From NCBI RefSeq assembly GCF_000942395.1, contig NZ_LN812102.1:1338816-1402815 (forward strand): DNA of 64,000 nt. The letters are read 5' to 3'. A program made the translations under genes and the position numbers. Numbering within the stretch: the stretch's first letter is position 1; each line of letters starts with the position of its first letter. Of the stretch, positions 24,402 through 34,404 are shown piece by piece. The DNA comes from Risungbinella massiliensis (GTDB lineage: Bacteria > Bacillota > Bacilli > Thermoactinomycetales > Thermoactinomycetaceae). Below the pieces are notes generated by a model, which was not told where the DNA came from, did no database searches, and saw nothing but the letters and a program-made list of their open reading frames with translations.

Positions 24402-27059
24402 TTATTTGGCTTCGTACCAAGTGTCCCCTACATTAATGTCTACTTTTAGAGGGACTCGTAGCTCAAGTGATTGTTCCATCTGCTCCCTCACAAGCTGTTT
24501 CATTTCTGGTAACTCATCAGGAGGAACTTCGAATATCAATTCATCATGAACCTGCAATAACATACGGCTTTGCAGATTTCGCTTGGACATCTCCAGGTCG
24601 ATTTGTACCATCGCATATTTGATAATGTCAGCAGCACTACCTTGAATCGGAGTATTCATCGCAGTTCGTTCAGCAAAACTACGGCGGTTAAAATCAGATG
24701 AATGAACATCTGGCAAGTATCTTCTTCGATTTAGTAAAGTAGTCACATACCCATCTTGGCGTGCTTGATCTACAATTGATTCCATATATTTCTTTACTCC
24801 TGGAAAGGTAGCAAAATATCGATCAATGAAATCTTTAGCCTCTTTATTGGTTATATTTAAGTTTTGAGATAGGCCAAACGCACTGATCCCATAGACAATT
24901 CCAAAGTTAACAGCTTTTGCTTGACGTCTCATCAAAGAGGTAACTTCTTCCTCTGGTACACCAAAGACATCCATTGCTGTGCGAGTGTGAATGTCCTGTT
25001 CTTTCCGAAATGCTTCTTGCAAAATTCCATCGCCAGAAATGTGAGCCAGTACCCGTAACTCTACTTGGGAATAATCCGCCGCTAACATCTTCCAGTCCGG
25101 ATTGGATGGAGTAAAGATCTGACGAATTTTGCGACCTTCTTCTAAGCGAATAGGAATGTTTTGTAGATTCGGTTCCGTACTGCTCAGACGCCCCGTAGCA
25201 GCAATCGTCTGATTAAATCGCGTGTGAATTTTGCCATCATCCGCAATCTCTTTTTTTAGCCCCTCTACATAGGTACTATATAATTTCCCAATTTGGCGAT
25301 AGACGAGGATCTGTTCGACAATTTCATGTTGAGGTGCCAATTTTTCTAACACATCTGCACTAGTGGAATATCCTGTTTTGGTCTTTTTGATGACTGGCAA
25401 GTTGAGTTTATCAAATAAAATCTGCCCCAACTGTTTGGGCGAATTAATATTAAACTCTGTTCCTGCGAGTTTATAGATCTCCTTAGTAAGTTGACGAAGT
25501 CCTTGGTCTAACTCTACACCCATTTCTTCTAAACGTTCTCTATCAACCTTTACTCCCAACAGCTCCATCTTAGCTAGTACCCAAGTGAGAGGAATCTCCA
25601 AATCGGTTAAGAGATTCGATAGATCATATTTTATCAATTCCTCTTGCAGTTTTTCTCGCAGTTTCATCTGGAAGTACGCTTTTTTGCTCAGATGCTCCGC
25701 CAATCGTTCTGCTGATAGTGCTTTCCGTTTCGCACCTTTCCCATAAACTTCTTCATCAGAGGAAAGACCACCATCAAGGTAGCGGGTTACCAGATCTGAT
25801 AGCTCTAGCTGTGTTTCAGATGGATTCAGTAAATAAGCGCCCAAAAGGGTGTCAAACGGCAAACCCTGAACTTTAAAACCTGCACGTTCTATAAGCACTG
25901 CATTTCGCTTGATATCAAAAACAACCTTTTCATGTGTATCCGAAGCAAGCCAATTACGAAATGTTGGATTCTCTTTGGCGAATTCCCAATCAAGGAAGTA
26001 ACCTTCTTCTCCATCAGAGAGGGCTAGTCCAATTATATCTGCCAGATGTGGATTTTCTTTCGTCGACTCGATCTCCATTCCCAATAGAGGTTTCGCCAAT
26101 AGTTCATCTAGTAATGTACTATTTGATTCCGTGATCACCGTTACCGCAATCTCTTGTTCTTTCGTCTTAGTGATCACAGAATCTCCTTTAGCTGTCGCTA
26201 ATTTTTGAACCCGATCTACCAACGTCTTAAATTCAAATTTGCGGAATAGCTCTATAATCCGTTCATAGGGTAGATCTCCGATCTCTAATTCTTCCAAGTC
26301 AGATGAAATCGGAACCTCTGTAAAGATCGTAGCTAATTTTTTGCTTAACTTTGCCTGCTCTTCGTACTCAGCTACCTTCTCTTTTAGTTTTTTCCCTGAT
26401 ATCTCATCTTTGCGTTTCAACGTCTCCTCCATCGTTCCAAACTGATGAAGTAGTTTCAATGCTGTCTTTTCTCCAACGCCTGGTATGCCAGGGATATTAT
26501 CAGAAGTATCGCCCATAAACCCTTTTAAATCCGGAATTTGCTCTGGAGTTAGACCATAAACCTCTTGCAATTTAGCTAGATCATAATGATCCATCTCCGT
26601 GATTCCTTTACGTGTGAGTAATACGTGTACTGTTTTATTTACCAACTGCAATAAATCTTTGTCACCGCTGATAATCTCTGTTTCTATACCTTCTTTTGCC
26701 GCTTGTTTGGCTAACGTCCCGATAATATCATCGGCCTCGTAATTTTCTTTTTGTGTATGCTGGATTCCAAATGCATCTAACACTTCGCGTATATAAGGAA
26801 ATTGCTCAGATAATTCACTTGGAGTACGTTCCCGTTTCCCTTTGTATTCAGAGAAATCATCATGACGAAATGTTACCTTCCCAGCATCAAACGCTACAAG
26901 AGCATGGGTTGGTTTTTGATCTTCTAACACTTTTAGGAGCATCATGGTAAATCCATATACTGCGTTGGTATGGATCCCGCTCGAATTTGAAAGGAGTGGT
27001 AATGCAAAAAACGCCCGAAAGGCGATACTGTTTCCATCGATTAAAAGTAGTTTGCTCAT
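24402..27059 (-). CDS. polA: DNA polymerase I
   Basis: 885 residues. 5'-3' exonuclease domain at the N-terminus (LLLIDGNSIAFRAFFALPLL, KGFMGDTSDNIPGIPGVGEK), a middle 3'-5' exonuclease-like domain, and the family A polymerase domain (DYSQVELRVLAHISGD, RRQAKAVNFGIVYGISAFGL, LQVHDELIFEVP). The middle domain reads LGMEIESTKEN where active enzymes have the D-x-E of motif I, so proofreading is probably lost, as in Geobacillus Pol I. It fills gaps in repair and Okazaki-fragment processing. It heads the string polA-mutM-coaE. Confidence 0.98.
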   Translation of the reverse strand: MSKLLLIDGNSIAFRAFFALPLLSNSSGIHTNAVYGFTMMLLKVLEDQKPTHALVAFDAGKVTFRHDDFSEYKGKRERTPSELSEQFPYIREVLDAFGIQHTQKENYEADDIIGTLAKQAAKEGIETEIISGDKDLLQLVNKTVHVLLTRKGITEMDHYDLAKLQEVYGLTPEQIPDLKGFMGDTSDNIPGIPGVGEKTALKLLHQFGTMEETLKRKDEISGKKLKEKVAEYEEQAKLSKKLATIFTEVPISSDLEELEIGDLPYERIIELFRKFEFKTLVDRVQKLATAKGDSVITKTKEQEIAVTVITESNSTLLDELLAKPLLGMEIESTKENPHLADIIGLALSDGEEGYFLDWEFAKENPTFRNWLASDTHEKVVFDIKRNAVLIERAGFKVQGLPFDTLLGAYLLNPSETQLELSDLVTRYLDGGLSSDEEVYGKGAKRKALSAERLAEHLSKKAYFQMKLREKLQEELIKYDLSNLLTDLEIPLTWVLAKMELLGVKVDRERLEEMGVELDQGLRQLTKEIYKLAGTEFNINSPKQLGQILFDKLNLPVIKKTKTGYSTSADVLEKLAPQHEIVEQILVYRQIGKLYSTYVEGLKKEIADDGKIHTRFNQTIAATGRLSSTEPNLQNIPIRLEEGRKIRQIFTPSNPDWKMLAADYSQVELRVLAHISGDGILQEAFRKEQDIHTRTAMDVFGVPEEEVTSLMRRQAKAVNFGIVYGISAFGLSQNLNITNKEAKDFIDRYFATFPGVKKYMESIVDQARQDGYVTTLLNRRRYLPDVHSSDFNRRSFAERTAMNTPIQGSAADIIKYAMVQIDLEMSKRNLQSRMLLQVHDELIFEVPPDELPEMKQLVREQMEQSLELRVPLKVDINVGDTWYEAK

Positions 27060-27144
27060 AAGCCCCTCACTATCCTACAGATTCAATATCCTCTTATTGT
27101 ATCATTCTATCCGCATTTTCTAACATCCTCTCTTAACCATTGGA

Positions 27145-27173
27145 AAAACCTCCTATTTTATTAAGGAGGTTTT
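27145..27173 (-). terminator. Intrinsic terminator of the TSUP permease gene
   Basis: 10-bp stem AAAACCTCCT / AGGAGGTTTT, 9-nt loop, with further T residues on the minus strand. Confidence 0.75.
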
Positions 27174-27175
27174 GA

Positions 27176-28048
27176 TCAACTTTTACTTCGTCTAAAATTA
27201 CGCCAAGCGATCCCGATTGCGAACAGCCAACTTACTCCAAGTAGTCCATATACAATCCAAATAATATGATCTGAAGCTTTTAGTACAGATAAGAGTATCT
27301 TGGCATTGGTAACTAGAATCATCCCACCTACACTGACACCCAAAAATTCTGGCGGTACTTTTCGTACGATCCATGCTGCAAGCGGGGCAGCAAGCACACC
27401 CCCACCCATCAATAGAAAAACCCATGTCCAGTCAACTTTTTGCCACCCTAATGTGAGTAAAAAACCGAGAGAAGCAGAAACAGCAATTGCAAATTCACTT
27501 GTATCTACCGATCCGATCACTTTTCGAGGCTCCAAATCCTTTCGAGCTAATAAAACAGGAGTGGTAAGGGGACCCCAACCTCCACCACCGGTCGCATCTA
27601 AAAAACCAGCAACTAGACCAAGTGGGGTATCTGTCCAATTGGTAGACCGCTTTTCTGGTGCTACAGAGGTATTTGTATTCACCGGAAAACGCACAAAACG
27701 TAAAAGGACATATAACCCAAGTAAAAATAAAAAGCCAGATACATAAGGTTTTACCAGATGGCCAGGCAACGAACTTAAAAAACAAGCACCTACAAATGCT
27801 CCAAGGGAACCAGGTACAATCAGTCGTAACACAACATTGCGATCTACATTCCCGAACTTCCAATGGGAGATTCCCGAAGCAGCAGTAGTGACCACTTCTG
27901 CTAAATGAACAGACGCAGAAGCAATAGAAGGAGCGATTCCAAAAAGTAAAAGGAGAGAGGTAGACGTAAGACCATATGCCATTCCAAGTGATCCATCCAC
28001 TAACTGAGCGAAAAAACCAATAAGAGCCAGAATGACAAGACGTTCCAT
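27176..28048 (-). CDS. TSUP-family (TauE/SafE) permease
   Basis: 290 residues, about eight hydrophobic segments in two repeated halves. N-terminal FFAQLVDGSLGMAYGLTSTS and second-half VAGFLDATGGGGWGPLTTPV are the paired glycine-rich signature loops of the sulfite exporter TauE/SafE family. Members export sulfite, sulfoacetate or other small organic anions. It lies between phoU and polA without obvious partners, so the substrate remains open. Confidence 0.88.
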   Translation of the reverse strand: MERLVILALIGFFAQLVDGSLGMAYGLTSTSLLLLFGIAPSIASASVHLAEVVTTAASGISHWKFGNVDRNVVLRLIVPGSLGAFVGACFLSSLPGHLVKPYVSGFLFLLGLYVLLRFVRFPVNTNTSVAPEKRSTNWTDTPLGLVAGFLDATGGGGWGPLTTPVLLARKDLEPRKVIGSVDTSEFAIAVSASLGFLLTLGWQKVDWTWVFLLMGGGVLAAPLAAWIVRKVPPEFLGVSVGGMILVTNAKILLSVLKASDHIIWIVYGLLGVSWLFAIGIAWRNFRRSKS

Positions 28049-28159
28049 CTATAATCCCCCTTCATTGTGAGAAATTGATTAAGATGGTCGATAACTTGAT
28101 ATTCTGGCTCATCATATGCATTTATCCCATATTGGGTTCGTGTCTAACTTGACAAACTT

Positions 28160-28813
28160 CTAATTTAGGTCGCGCTGTTTACCCGTTTCGATAAACACAA
28201 CACTCTCTCCTAAGTTTACCGTATGATCTGCAATACGTTCCAAGAAACGTGCTACGAAGCAAATCTTCAGTGCTACTTCTTTTTGATTATCGTCTTTCAT
28301 ACGTTGCATCATTTCTCGGAACACTTTTTCATATAGATCATCCACTTTGTCATCCGCAACAGCAAGCGATTTTGCTAACATAATATTTCCATCCACATAA
28401 CTATTAATTCCATCATGTACCATCGCTTGTGTTTGCTCAGCCATTTTATCAATCTCTGGAATTTGTGGCTGAATTACTAAGTTATTTTCGTGCAACTCCA
28501 GTGTGATCTCTGCAATATCTTCTGCCAAATCAGCCATACGCTCTAAGTCATTAGCCAACCTTATCGCAGCAATTAACAAACGCAGATCTCTGGCTACTGG
28601 TTGCTGTGTTGCAATCAAAATCATTACTTTATCATCAATCAAATCTTCCATTTCATTAATTTGAATATCTTCTTGAATCACTTTTTTAGCGAGATCGACA
28701 TTTCCTGTTTGGAGTGATTGAACCCCTTGATGAATGGAAATTTCAACCATTCTTGCCATCTGCAACAGCAACCGCTTAATCTCTTGAAGAGATGTATCAA
28801 ATGGACGTACCAT
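28160..28813 (-). CDS. phoU: Phosphate signalling protein PhoU
   Basis: 217 residues from the ATG at 28813, eight bases after AAGGAGG; the frame opens earlier within pstB. Two PhoU three-helix repeats are seen, each with an E/D-x3-D motif: DIQINEMEDLIDDKVMILIA and ADDKVDDLYEKVFREMMQRM. PhoU transmits the state of the Pst transporter to PhoR and restrains phosphate uptake. It follows pstB by 13 bp and completes the pstSCAB-phoU operon. Confidence 0.95.
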   Translation of the reverse strand: MVRPFDTSLQEIKRLLLQMARMVEISIHQGVQSLQTGNVDLAKKVIQEDIQINEMEDLIDDKVMILIATQQPVARDLRLLIAAIRLANDLERMADLAEDIAEITLELHENNLVIQPQIPEIDKMAEQTQAMVHDGINSYVDGNIMLAKSLAVADDKVDDLYEKVFREMMQRMKDDNQKEVALKICFVARFLERIADHTVNLGESVVFIETGKQRDLN

Positions 28814-28826
28814 CTCGATTTCCTCC

Positions 28827-29576
28827 TTAACCGAAACGACCCGTAATGTAGTCTTCGGTCTCTTTTTGTTTTGGATTGGAAAAGAGCATCTCTGTGGAGT
28901 TGTATTCAATCAGATCTCCACTTAGGAAAAAAGCGGTCTTGTCTGAGATTCGTGCTGCTTGTTGCATGTTGTGAGTCACAATTACAATAGTATATTTTTC
29001 TTTCAGTTCTTGTACTAATTCTTCTATTTTCGCAGTAGAAATAGGATCTAACGCCGAAGTAGGCTCATCCATCAACAATACCTCTGGCTCAACAGCCAAG
29101 GCACGAGCAATACAAAGACGTTGTTGCTGACCTCCTGATAAGCCGGTTGCCTTATCTTTTAATCGATCTTTTACTTCATCCCAAAGTGCAGCACCACGTA
29201 AACTTTTTTCCACCATTTCATCTAATTTAGCGCGATTTTTTTCACCATGAATTCGTGGTCCATATGCTACGTTATCATAAATGCTTTTTGGGAATGGATT
29301 AGGTGCTTGAAAGACCATCCCTACATGCTTACGTAACATTTCTACATCAACTGATTTATCATAGATCTCTTGATTTTGTATTTGAATAGAACCGGTTATT
29401 CTTACGTTTGATATCATATCATTCATCCGATTAATCGTTCTTAAAAAGGTTGATTTTCCACAGCCAGATGGCCCGATCAAGGCAGTTACACTGCCTTCTT
29501 CTATCTCCATTGAAATATCTTTTAGAGCATGTTTTTCTCCATAGTAAAGGTTTAGATTCTGAACCGAAATCGTCAT
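28827..29576 (-). CDS. pstB: Phosphate ABC transporter ATP-binding protein
   Basis: 249 residues. Walker [11 protein letters not shown]-loop [14 protein letters not shown], signature [15 protein letters not shown], Walker [15 protein letters not shown], switch VTHNMQQA, and the PstB-specific LRTINRMND. Energises the PstC/PstA permease. The operon order pstS-pstC-pstA-pstB-phoU is standard. Confidence 0.98.
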   Translation of the reverse strand: MTISVQNLNLYYGEKHALKDISMEIEEGSVTALIGPSGCGKSTFLRTINRMNDMISNVRITGSIQIQNQEIYDKSVDVEMLRKHVGMVFQAPNPFPKSIYDNVAYGPRIHGEKNRAKLDEMVEKSLRGAALWDEVKDRLKDKATGLSGGQQQRLCIARALAVEPEVLLMDEPTSALDPISTAKIEELVQELKEKYTIVIVTHNMQQAARISDKTAFFLSGDLIEYNSTEMLFSNPKQKETEDYITGRFG

Positions 29577-29590
29577 CTGTTTTGCTCCTC

Positions 29591-30478
29591 CTATCGTTGG
29601 AATTTATTACGTAGATAAACTGCGATCCCATTTAAGGTTAAGAGCAGAGCCAGAAGCACCATCATACCGGCAGCTGCTAATTGGGCGAATTCCTCTTTTG
29701 GTTGTGCTAACCAGCTATAGATTTGGATTGGCATTACTGTAAATTCATCCAAGATACTTCCAGGGGTAAATGCAATAAAGGTTACCGCTCCAATCATAAT
29801 AAGAGGAGCAGTCTCACCTATTGCCCGGGAAATAGCCAAGATCGTTCCTGTTAAAATACCTGGCATTGCATATGGTAGAACGATATTACGGATCGTTTGC
29901 CAACGAGTAGCACCCATTGCCATTGATGCATGGCGAAGAGCTTGTGGAACACTAGAGATGGCTTCTCGTGATGAAACAATAACAATAGGGAGAACGAGTA
30001 GCGTCATGGTAAGCGATCCAGCCAAAACACTTTTTCCTAAATCAAGTCCTCTTACAAAGAGAGTAAGTCCCAAAATCCCAAAGACAATAGAAGGGACTCC
30101 TGCTAAATTGCTAATGTTTAATTGTATAAAACGATTAATTCTCTTCATAAAAGGGCTATTCCCACCATATTCCTCAAGGAAAATAGCAGAAGCTACTCCG
30201 ATTAGAAAAGTAAGTGGGGCTGTAATTAAAATCATCCAGATAGAACCATAAAATGCAGCTTTGATCCCGGCTCTCTCTGGGAGACGTGAGGCAAAGTTTT
30301 GAAAGAAGTCTGCGGTTAACCAAGGAGTTCCTTGTTTCACAATATCAGTTAAGAGTACAGCCAAAACTGCTACTCCAAAAAACGTTGCGATTACAAAGCA
30401 AATCTTTCCTATACCGTTTAGGAGCTTTCGTGATGAAACATTTTTGTCTCGTTGTAGCATCGAATTTTGCTGCTTCAT
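29591..30478 (-). CDS. pstA: Phosphate ABC transporter permease PstA
   Basis: 295 residues, six TM helices, with the cytoplasmic EAA loop ([20 protein letters not shown]) that contacts PstB. Its start overlaps the last base of pstC (TAATG), so the pair is translationally coupled. It forms the membrane channel with PstC. Confidence 0.96.
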   Translation of the reverse strand: MKQQNSMLQRDKNVSSRKLLNGIGKICFVIATFFGVAVLAVLLTDIVKQGTPWLTADFFQNFASRLPERAGIKAAFYGSIWMILITAPLTFLIGVASAIFLEEYGGNSPFMKRINRFIQLNISNLAGVPSIVFGILGLTLFVRGLDLGKSVLAGSLTMTLLVLPIVIVSSREAISSVPQALRHASMAMGATRWQTIRNIVLPYAMPGILTGTILAISRAIGETAPLIMIGAVTFIAFTPGSILDEFTVMPIQIYSWLAQPKEEFAQLAAAGMMVLLALLLTLNGIAVYLRNKFQR

Positions 30479-31395
30479 TAATACTCCTCCCGATATTTTC
30501 TAGCAATATATTGCGCAATAAGATTCATCACAAGTGTGAATAAGAAGAGTGTAAATCCTACTGCATAGATGGATCTGTATTCAATACTGTCATAACTAAT
30601 ATCTCCAAAAGCAGCTTGTACAATATAAGCAGTCATCGTCTGAATAGATTCCAATGGATTCAGTGTTAAGTTAGGAGTTGCTCCAGCGGCAATCGTTACG
30701 ATCATCGTCTCTCCAATAGCACGAGAAAGCGCCAATACAAACGAAGAAATAATTCCGGAAATCGCAGCTGGAACTACCACTTTCCACGTAACTTCTAAAC
30801 GTGTGGAGCCGAGTCCATATGCTGCTTCTCGTATGCTATTAGGTACTGCACTCATGGCATCTTCACTTAATGAAGCAATCATCGGGATAATCATAATACC
30901 AACTGCGATACTTGCAGATAATGCATTAAAAAAGCTGATATCAGGAAATATCTTTTGTAAAAGCGGTGTGATAAAGGTGATCGCAAAAAAACCATAAACA
31001 ATCGTTGGAATACCTGCTAAAACTTCCAAAATTGGTTTTACCACTTTTCGTACTCGATCAGAAGCATACTCACTAAGATAGATGGCAGAAGCCAGACCAA
31101 TTGGTATAGCTACTACTGCTGCCCCTACTGTCACTAATAACGTACCGGAAATTAACGGGCGAATACCAAATTTCTGTTGCTCTCCAGAAAATAATGCTGT
31201 CCATTGATCCGCCATGAAAAACTCTTTAATTGGTACCTCTTCAAAAAAAGCCAGTGTTTCCTTGATCAGAGTTATTACTATTCCGAGCGTAGTTACAACG
31301 GAGATAATGGCACATAGAAACAAAAGAACAGGAATAATCTTCTCTTTCCATTGTCTGTTGTGAGTATTACGGCTAAATATCTTGTTTTGTTCCAA
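30478..31395 (-). CDS. pstC: Phosphate ABC transporter permease PstC
   Basis: 305 residues from a TTG at 31395 that follows GGGAGGAG with good spacing; a GTG at 31455 has no ribosome site. Six TM helices and the EAA loop SIREAAYGLGSTRLEVTWKV are visible, as is GVVEIP-like FFGIRPLISGTLLVT at the first membrane region. It pairs with PstA. A hairpin lies between pstS and pstC and may lower permease expression relative to the binding protein. Confidence 0.95.
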   Translation of the reverse strand: MEQNKIFSRNTHNRQWKEKIIPVLLFLCAIISVVTTLGIVITLIKETLAFFEEVPIKEFFMADQWTALFSGEQQKFGIRPLISGTLLVTVGAAVVAIPIGLASAIYLSEYASDRVRKVVKPILEVLAGIPTIVYGFFAITFITPLLQKIFPDISFFNALSASIAVGIMIIPMIASLSEDAMSAVPNSIREAAYGLGSTRLEVTWKVVVPAAISGIISSFVLALSRAIGETMIVTIAAGATPNLTLNPLESIQTMTAYIVQAAFGDISYDSIEYRSIYAVGFTLFLFTLVMNLIAQYIARKYREEY

Positions 31396-31518
31396 CCGAA
31401 ACTCCTCCCTTCTTTGAAACGAAACTTCATTCAGCGGGAGTTTTCTTTCATCCACTACTGAATATTGATTGACCTAATCAGGTTCTTAACTGTCCGTCAA
31501 AACTCAATAAACAACGCA

Positions 31519-31552
31519 AAAGGCACCTCTCCCCATTGGGAAGGCACCCTTC
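31519..31552 (-). terminator. Partial terminator/attenuator between pstS and pstC
   Basis: An imperfect GC-rich hairpin (AAGG-GCC-TTCCC against GGG-AGAGG-CCTT) ends in TTTTG on the minus strand, about 30 bp after the pstS stop. Such intercistronic hairpins are common after binding-protein genes and keep the solute binder in excess. Confidence 0.5.
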
Positions 31553-31580
31553 GCCGAGTGATCAAATGAACTCTGATCTG

Positions 31581-32525
31581 TTACTTCACTAGTTCCAATC
31601 CTTTTGTATACTCAGCATCTGGCAAAGCAATGTATCCAACCGATTTTGCGATTTCTTTTGCATTTTCGAGGTAATATTTCACAAATGCTTTTACCTCTGG
31701 ACGCTCTAATGCTTTGCTACTTGCATAGATAAAGATTGGACGGGAAAGAGGATAACTTTGGTCATTGATTGTTTGTTCGGAAGGCTCGATTGCACCTGTT
31801 CCTTTTTCTTTCGCCACTTTAACCACTTTCAGTTGATCTTTGTTCTCGATATAGTAAGCGTAACCGAAGTAACCGAGCGAATTCTTATCTCCTGCTACCC
31901 CTTTTACAAGCTGATTGTCATCTTCACTTGCAGTGTAATCCGTACGAGATTTTTTCGCTTCGCCAACTACCTCTTCTGTAAAGTAGTCAAATGTACCAGA
32001 AGCATTTCCCGGACCATAAAGTTTAATTGGCTCTTTTGGCCATTCAGGACGCACATCACTCCATAGCTTTACAGAGCTGTTTGGTTCCCAAATTTTCTTC
32101 AATTCTTCTAACGTTATATCTTGAATCCAAGTGTTTTGCTTGTTGACAACAATGGAGATTCCATCAAATGCCACAGGCAATTCCACTGGGTTAATTTGTT
32201 TGCTAGCCGCATTTGTTTTTTCTTCATCCTTAATTTTGCGAGAAGCATCGTTAATGTCGGTCTCCCCGTTAGCCCATTTTTTAAAGCCACCACCGGTTCC
32301 TGACTCTGACACTGTAACGTTTACTCCAGGGTTTTCTTTCATAAATTCTTCTGCGATAGCTTGGCTAATCGGAAAAACGGTTGAAGAACCGTCGATTTTT
32401 ACCGTACCAGAAAGCTTGCTTCCTCCATTTTGGGAGTCAGTTGCATTATTCCCCCCACCGCAACCTACTAATGCTCCAAATGCGATGGTCATGATACCAC
32501 CTAGTAAAAGCCCTTTCTTCAACAT
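31581..32525 (-). CDS. pstS: Phosphate-binding lipoprotein PstS
   Basis: 314 residues with a lipoprotein signal (LLLGGIMTIAFGALVGCGGG, lipobox LVGC). Phosphate-binding loops GSSTVFPISQAIAEEF and SGTGGGFKKWANGETDIND, and GSGNASGTFDYF-type GPGNASGTFDYFTEEVVGEA, are as in PstS. It captures phosphate outside the membrane for PstCAB. TGAGGAG lies upstream of the ATG, and PhoP-type boxes lie about 65-105 bp upstream. Confidence 0.97.
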   Translation of the reverse strand: MLKKGLLLGGIMTIAFGALVGCGGGNNATDSQNGGSKLSGTVKIDGSSTVFPISQAIAEEFMKENPGVNVTVSESGTGGGFKKWANGETDINDASRKIKDEEKTNAASKQINPVELPVAFDGISIVVNKQNTWIQDITLEELKKIWEPNSSVKLWSDVRPEWPKEPIKLYGPGNASGTFDYFTEEVVGEAKKSRTDYTASEDDNQLVKGVAGDKNSLGYFGYAYYIENKDQLKVVKVAKEKGTGAIEPSEQTINDQSYPLSRPIFIYASSKALERPEVKAFVKYYLENAKEIAKSVGYIALPDAEYTKGLELVK

Positions 32526-32590
32526 AAGATCCCTGTCTCCTCATCAATTAGGTATGATTGCTTTGTACTATTCTTATCTTAAGTATGAAG

Positions 32591-32629
32591 TGTTAGGGCA
32601 AGTTCAATACAATGTAAATCATTTGTAAA
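32591..32629 (-). promoter_or_regulatory. Four tandem PhoP boxes upstream of pstS
   Basis: On the minus strand TTTACA-5-TTTACA-5-TTGAAC-5-CTAACA: four copies of the TT(A/T)ACA-like hexamer with exact 5-bp spacers (11-bp period). This is the arrangement bound by PhoP dimers in Bacillus. It lies 66 bp before the pstS start codon; a TAAGAT-like -10 follows. Confidence 0.8.
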
Positions 32630-32647
32630 AAAATATTCATTAAAAAA

Positions 32648-32678
32648 AGAAACCCTTTGTGTTATCCAAAAGGTTTCT
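32648..32678 (-). terminator. Terminator of phoPR
   Basis: Stem AGAAACC-TTTTG / CAAAG-GGTTTCT with a 7-nt loop, then TTTTTTTAA on the minus strand. It overlaps the phoR 3' end. Confidence 0.75.
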
Positions 32679-34404
32679 CGTTCTCTTGTTCTAATGGGAA
32701 CCAAATCGTAAAGGTTGTTCCCTCTCCCACCTTACTTTTTACATCAATCTCTCCATGATGCTCCTCTACCAGGTGTTTCACAATGGCTAGGCCTAACCCA
32801 GTCCCCCCAGAGTTACGGGATCTTGCCTTATCCACGCGATAAAACCGCTCAAATATTCGAGGAAGGTCCGATTCTGGAATTCCAATTCCAGTGTCGCTAA
32901 TTTGTAAAAAGAAACGTTTTTCTTCTTTACCTAATTTGACTTTTACCTCTCCCCCTGCTGGAGTGTAAGTCATTGCATTACTTACTAAGTTTAAGACGAT
33001 CTGTCGATAACGATCTGGATCGATTGTTGCCAAAAAAGAAGGTAGTTCTACATGAACTTGCTGATCTTTCTGCTGAAGTCGCTCTTCTAGAGTTCGTAAA
33101 ACGGACAAGATGATTTGTGATGGATTACTCATCTCGAATTTCATCGGTAATCGTTTGGATTCAATCTGAGATAAATCCAAAATATCAGATACGAGTGCTT
33201 GAAGACGAATACTCTCATCATGGATGATTTGTAAGAACTCACGACAAGTAGCTGGGTCCTGATGTGCGCCATCTAACAATGTCTCTGCAAATCCCCGAAT
33301 AGAGGTGATGGGTGTTTTTACTTCATGGGAGACATTTGCAACAAAATCTCGTCTCATCTCCTCTAAACGTCGAATGGCGGTTAAATCGTGAAAAACTACT
33401 ACTACTCCAACCCCATCCGCTTCTACCCACATTGGGGCAAAGTGAGCATCTAGAACTCGTTCTTCTGGATAATACAAATGTAGCTTCTCTTGGAAGCGTA
33501 CCTTCTCACTAGAACATCGTTGTAGCATCTCTCCAAGTCCGGTAGGATAGGAAATCTCTTCTATCTTCAGTCCTACAATATCGGTAGAAGGAACACCAAA
33601 TAACCGCTCAAAAGCTTTATTTACTAAGCTGACTCGTCCTCTTGTGTTAATCAAGATCAAACCGCTCTCCATCGTCTCGATAACACTCTTCAGTCTTCGT
33701 TCGCTTCGACGTATGGTCTCCACTTGAAACTGCAAGGAATATGCCATCCGATTAATTGCTTTTCCTAACTTGGCAATCTCATCATCGCCGTCTTCATAGA
33801 CACGTCGATGGAATCGCTTGCGGGAGATATCATCTGCTACTCTGGTTACTTCTTCTAAAGGTTGTGTCACTCCACTTGCAATCCGAGAACTAGCAAATGC
33901 GGCAAGGATAAATGCAATTATTAACCCCCCTCCGAGAGAAATCCATACATTCTGCAAAGATTGGCTAATTACATCTAATTCTATGTCTAATTGAATTACA
34001 CCTAATATTTGTCCATTCCGAATAACTGGGAGAGCAGTGAATAGTTCTTCATCATTCATATTAGAGACTGTTTTTCCCTTTAGTGCTTGTGCAATTTCCT
34101 GTCGATGTCGTTGACTTTGGATAACAGCTTTTTCCCCATAACTACCTAATACTCTTCCATCAGTTGATAAAAAGATCAAATCCGCTTCCAGTTTTTGCCC
34201 ATATAAAATAGCCTGTGCTGGTAGGTCACGTTCATTCCAATTTACGGTTTCCGCAATGAGAGATGCTTCCCGATATAAACGGTGATCTAAGGAATCTAAA
34301 TAGGAAGAACGTAGCAAAAAAGCGACAAAGATACCAGTTGTTAAGACCGATAAACCAATTAAAATAAGGAAACTACTAGTTATTCTAGTACGAAGGGACA
34401 TCAT
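32662..34404 (-). CDS. phoR: Phosphate-starvation sensor histidine kinase PhoR
   Basis: 580 residues. Two TM helices bound an extracytoplasmic sensor domain (about 30-150), then HAMP, a PAS domain (IETMESGLILINTRGRVSLV), HisKA with the phospho-acceptor in VANVSHEVKTPITSIRGFAE, and the HATPase domain (NLVSNAMTYTPAGG, DTGIGIPESDLPRIFERFYR, GTGLGLAIVKHLVEEH). Layout and length match PhoR of Bacillus. Its ATG overlaps the phoP stop by 4 bp. It phosphorylates PhoP under phosphate limitation. Confidence 0.95.
   Translation of the reverse strand: MMSLRTRITSSFLILIGLSVLTTGIFVAFLLRSSYLDSLDHRLYREASLIAETVNWNERDLPAQAILYGQKLEADLIFLSTDGRVLGSYGEKAVIQSQRHRQEIAQALKGKTVSNMNDEELFTALPVIRNGQILGVIQLDIELDVISQSLQNVWISLGGGLIIAFILAAFASSRIASGVTQPLEEVTRVADDISRKRFHRRVYEDGDDEIAKLGKAINRMAYSLQFQVETIRRSERRLKSVIETMESGLILINTRGRVSLVNKAFERLFGVPSTDIVGLKIEEISYPTGLGEMLQRCSSEKVRFQEKLHLYYPEERVLDAHFAPMWVEADGVGVVVVFHDLTAIRRLEEMRRDFVANVSHEVKTPITSIRGFAETLLDGAHQDPATCREFLQIIHDESIRLQALVSDILDLSQIESKRLPMKFEMSNPSQIILSVLRTLEERLQQKDQQVHVELPSFLATIDPDRYRQIVLNLVSNAMTYTPAGGEVKVKLGKEEKRFFLQISDTGIGIPESDLPRIFERFYRVDKARSRNSGGTGLGLAIVKHLVEEHHGEIDVKSKVGEGTTFTIWFPLEQENEKPFG

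Noticed and set aside
27300-27746. 148-codon plus-strand frame
   Set aside because: Antisense shadow of the TSUP permease gene.
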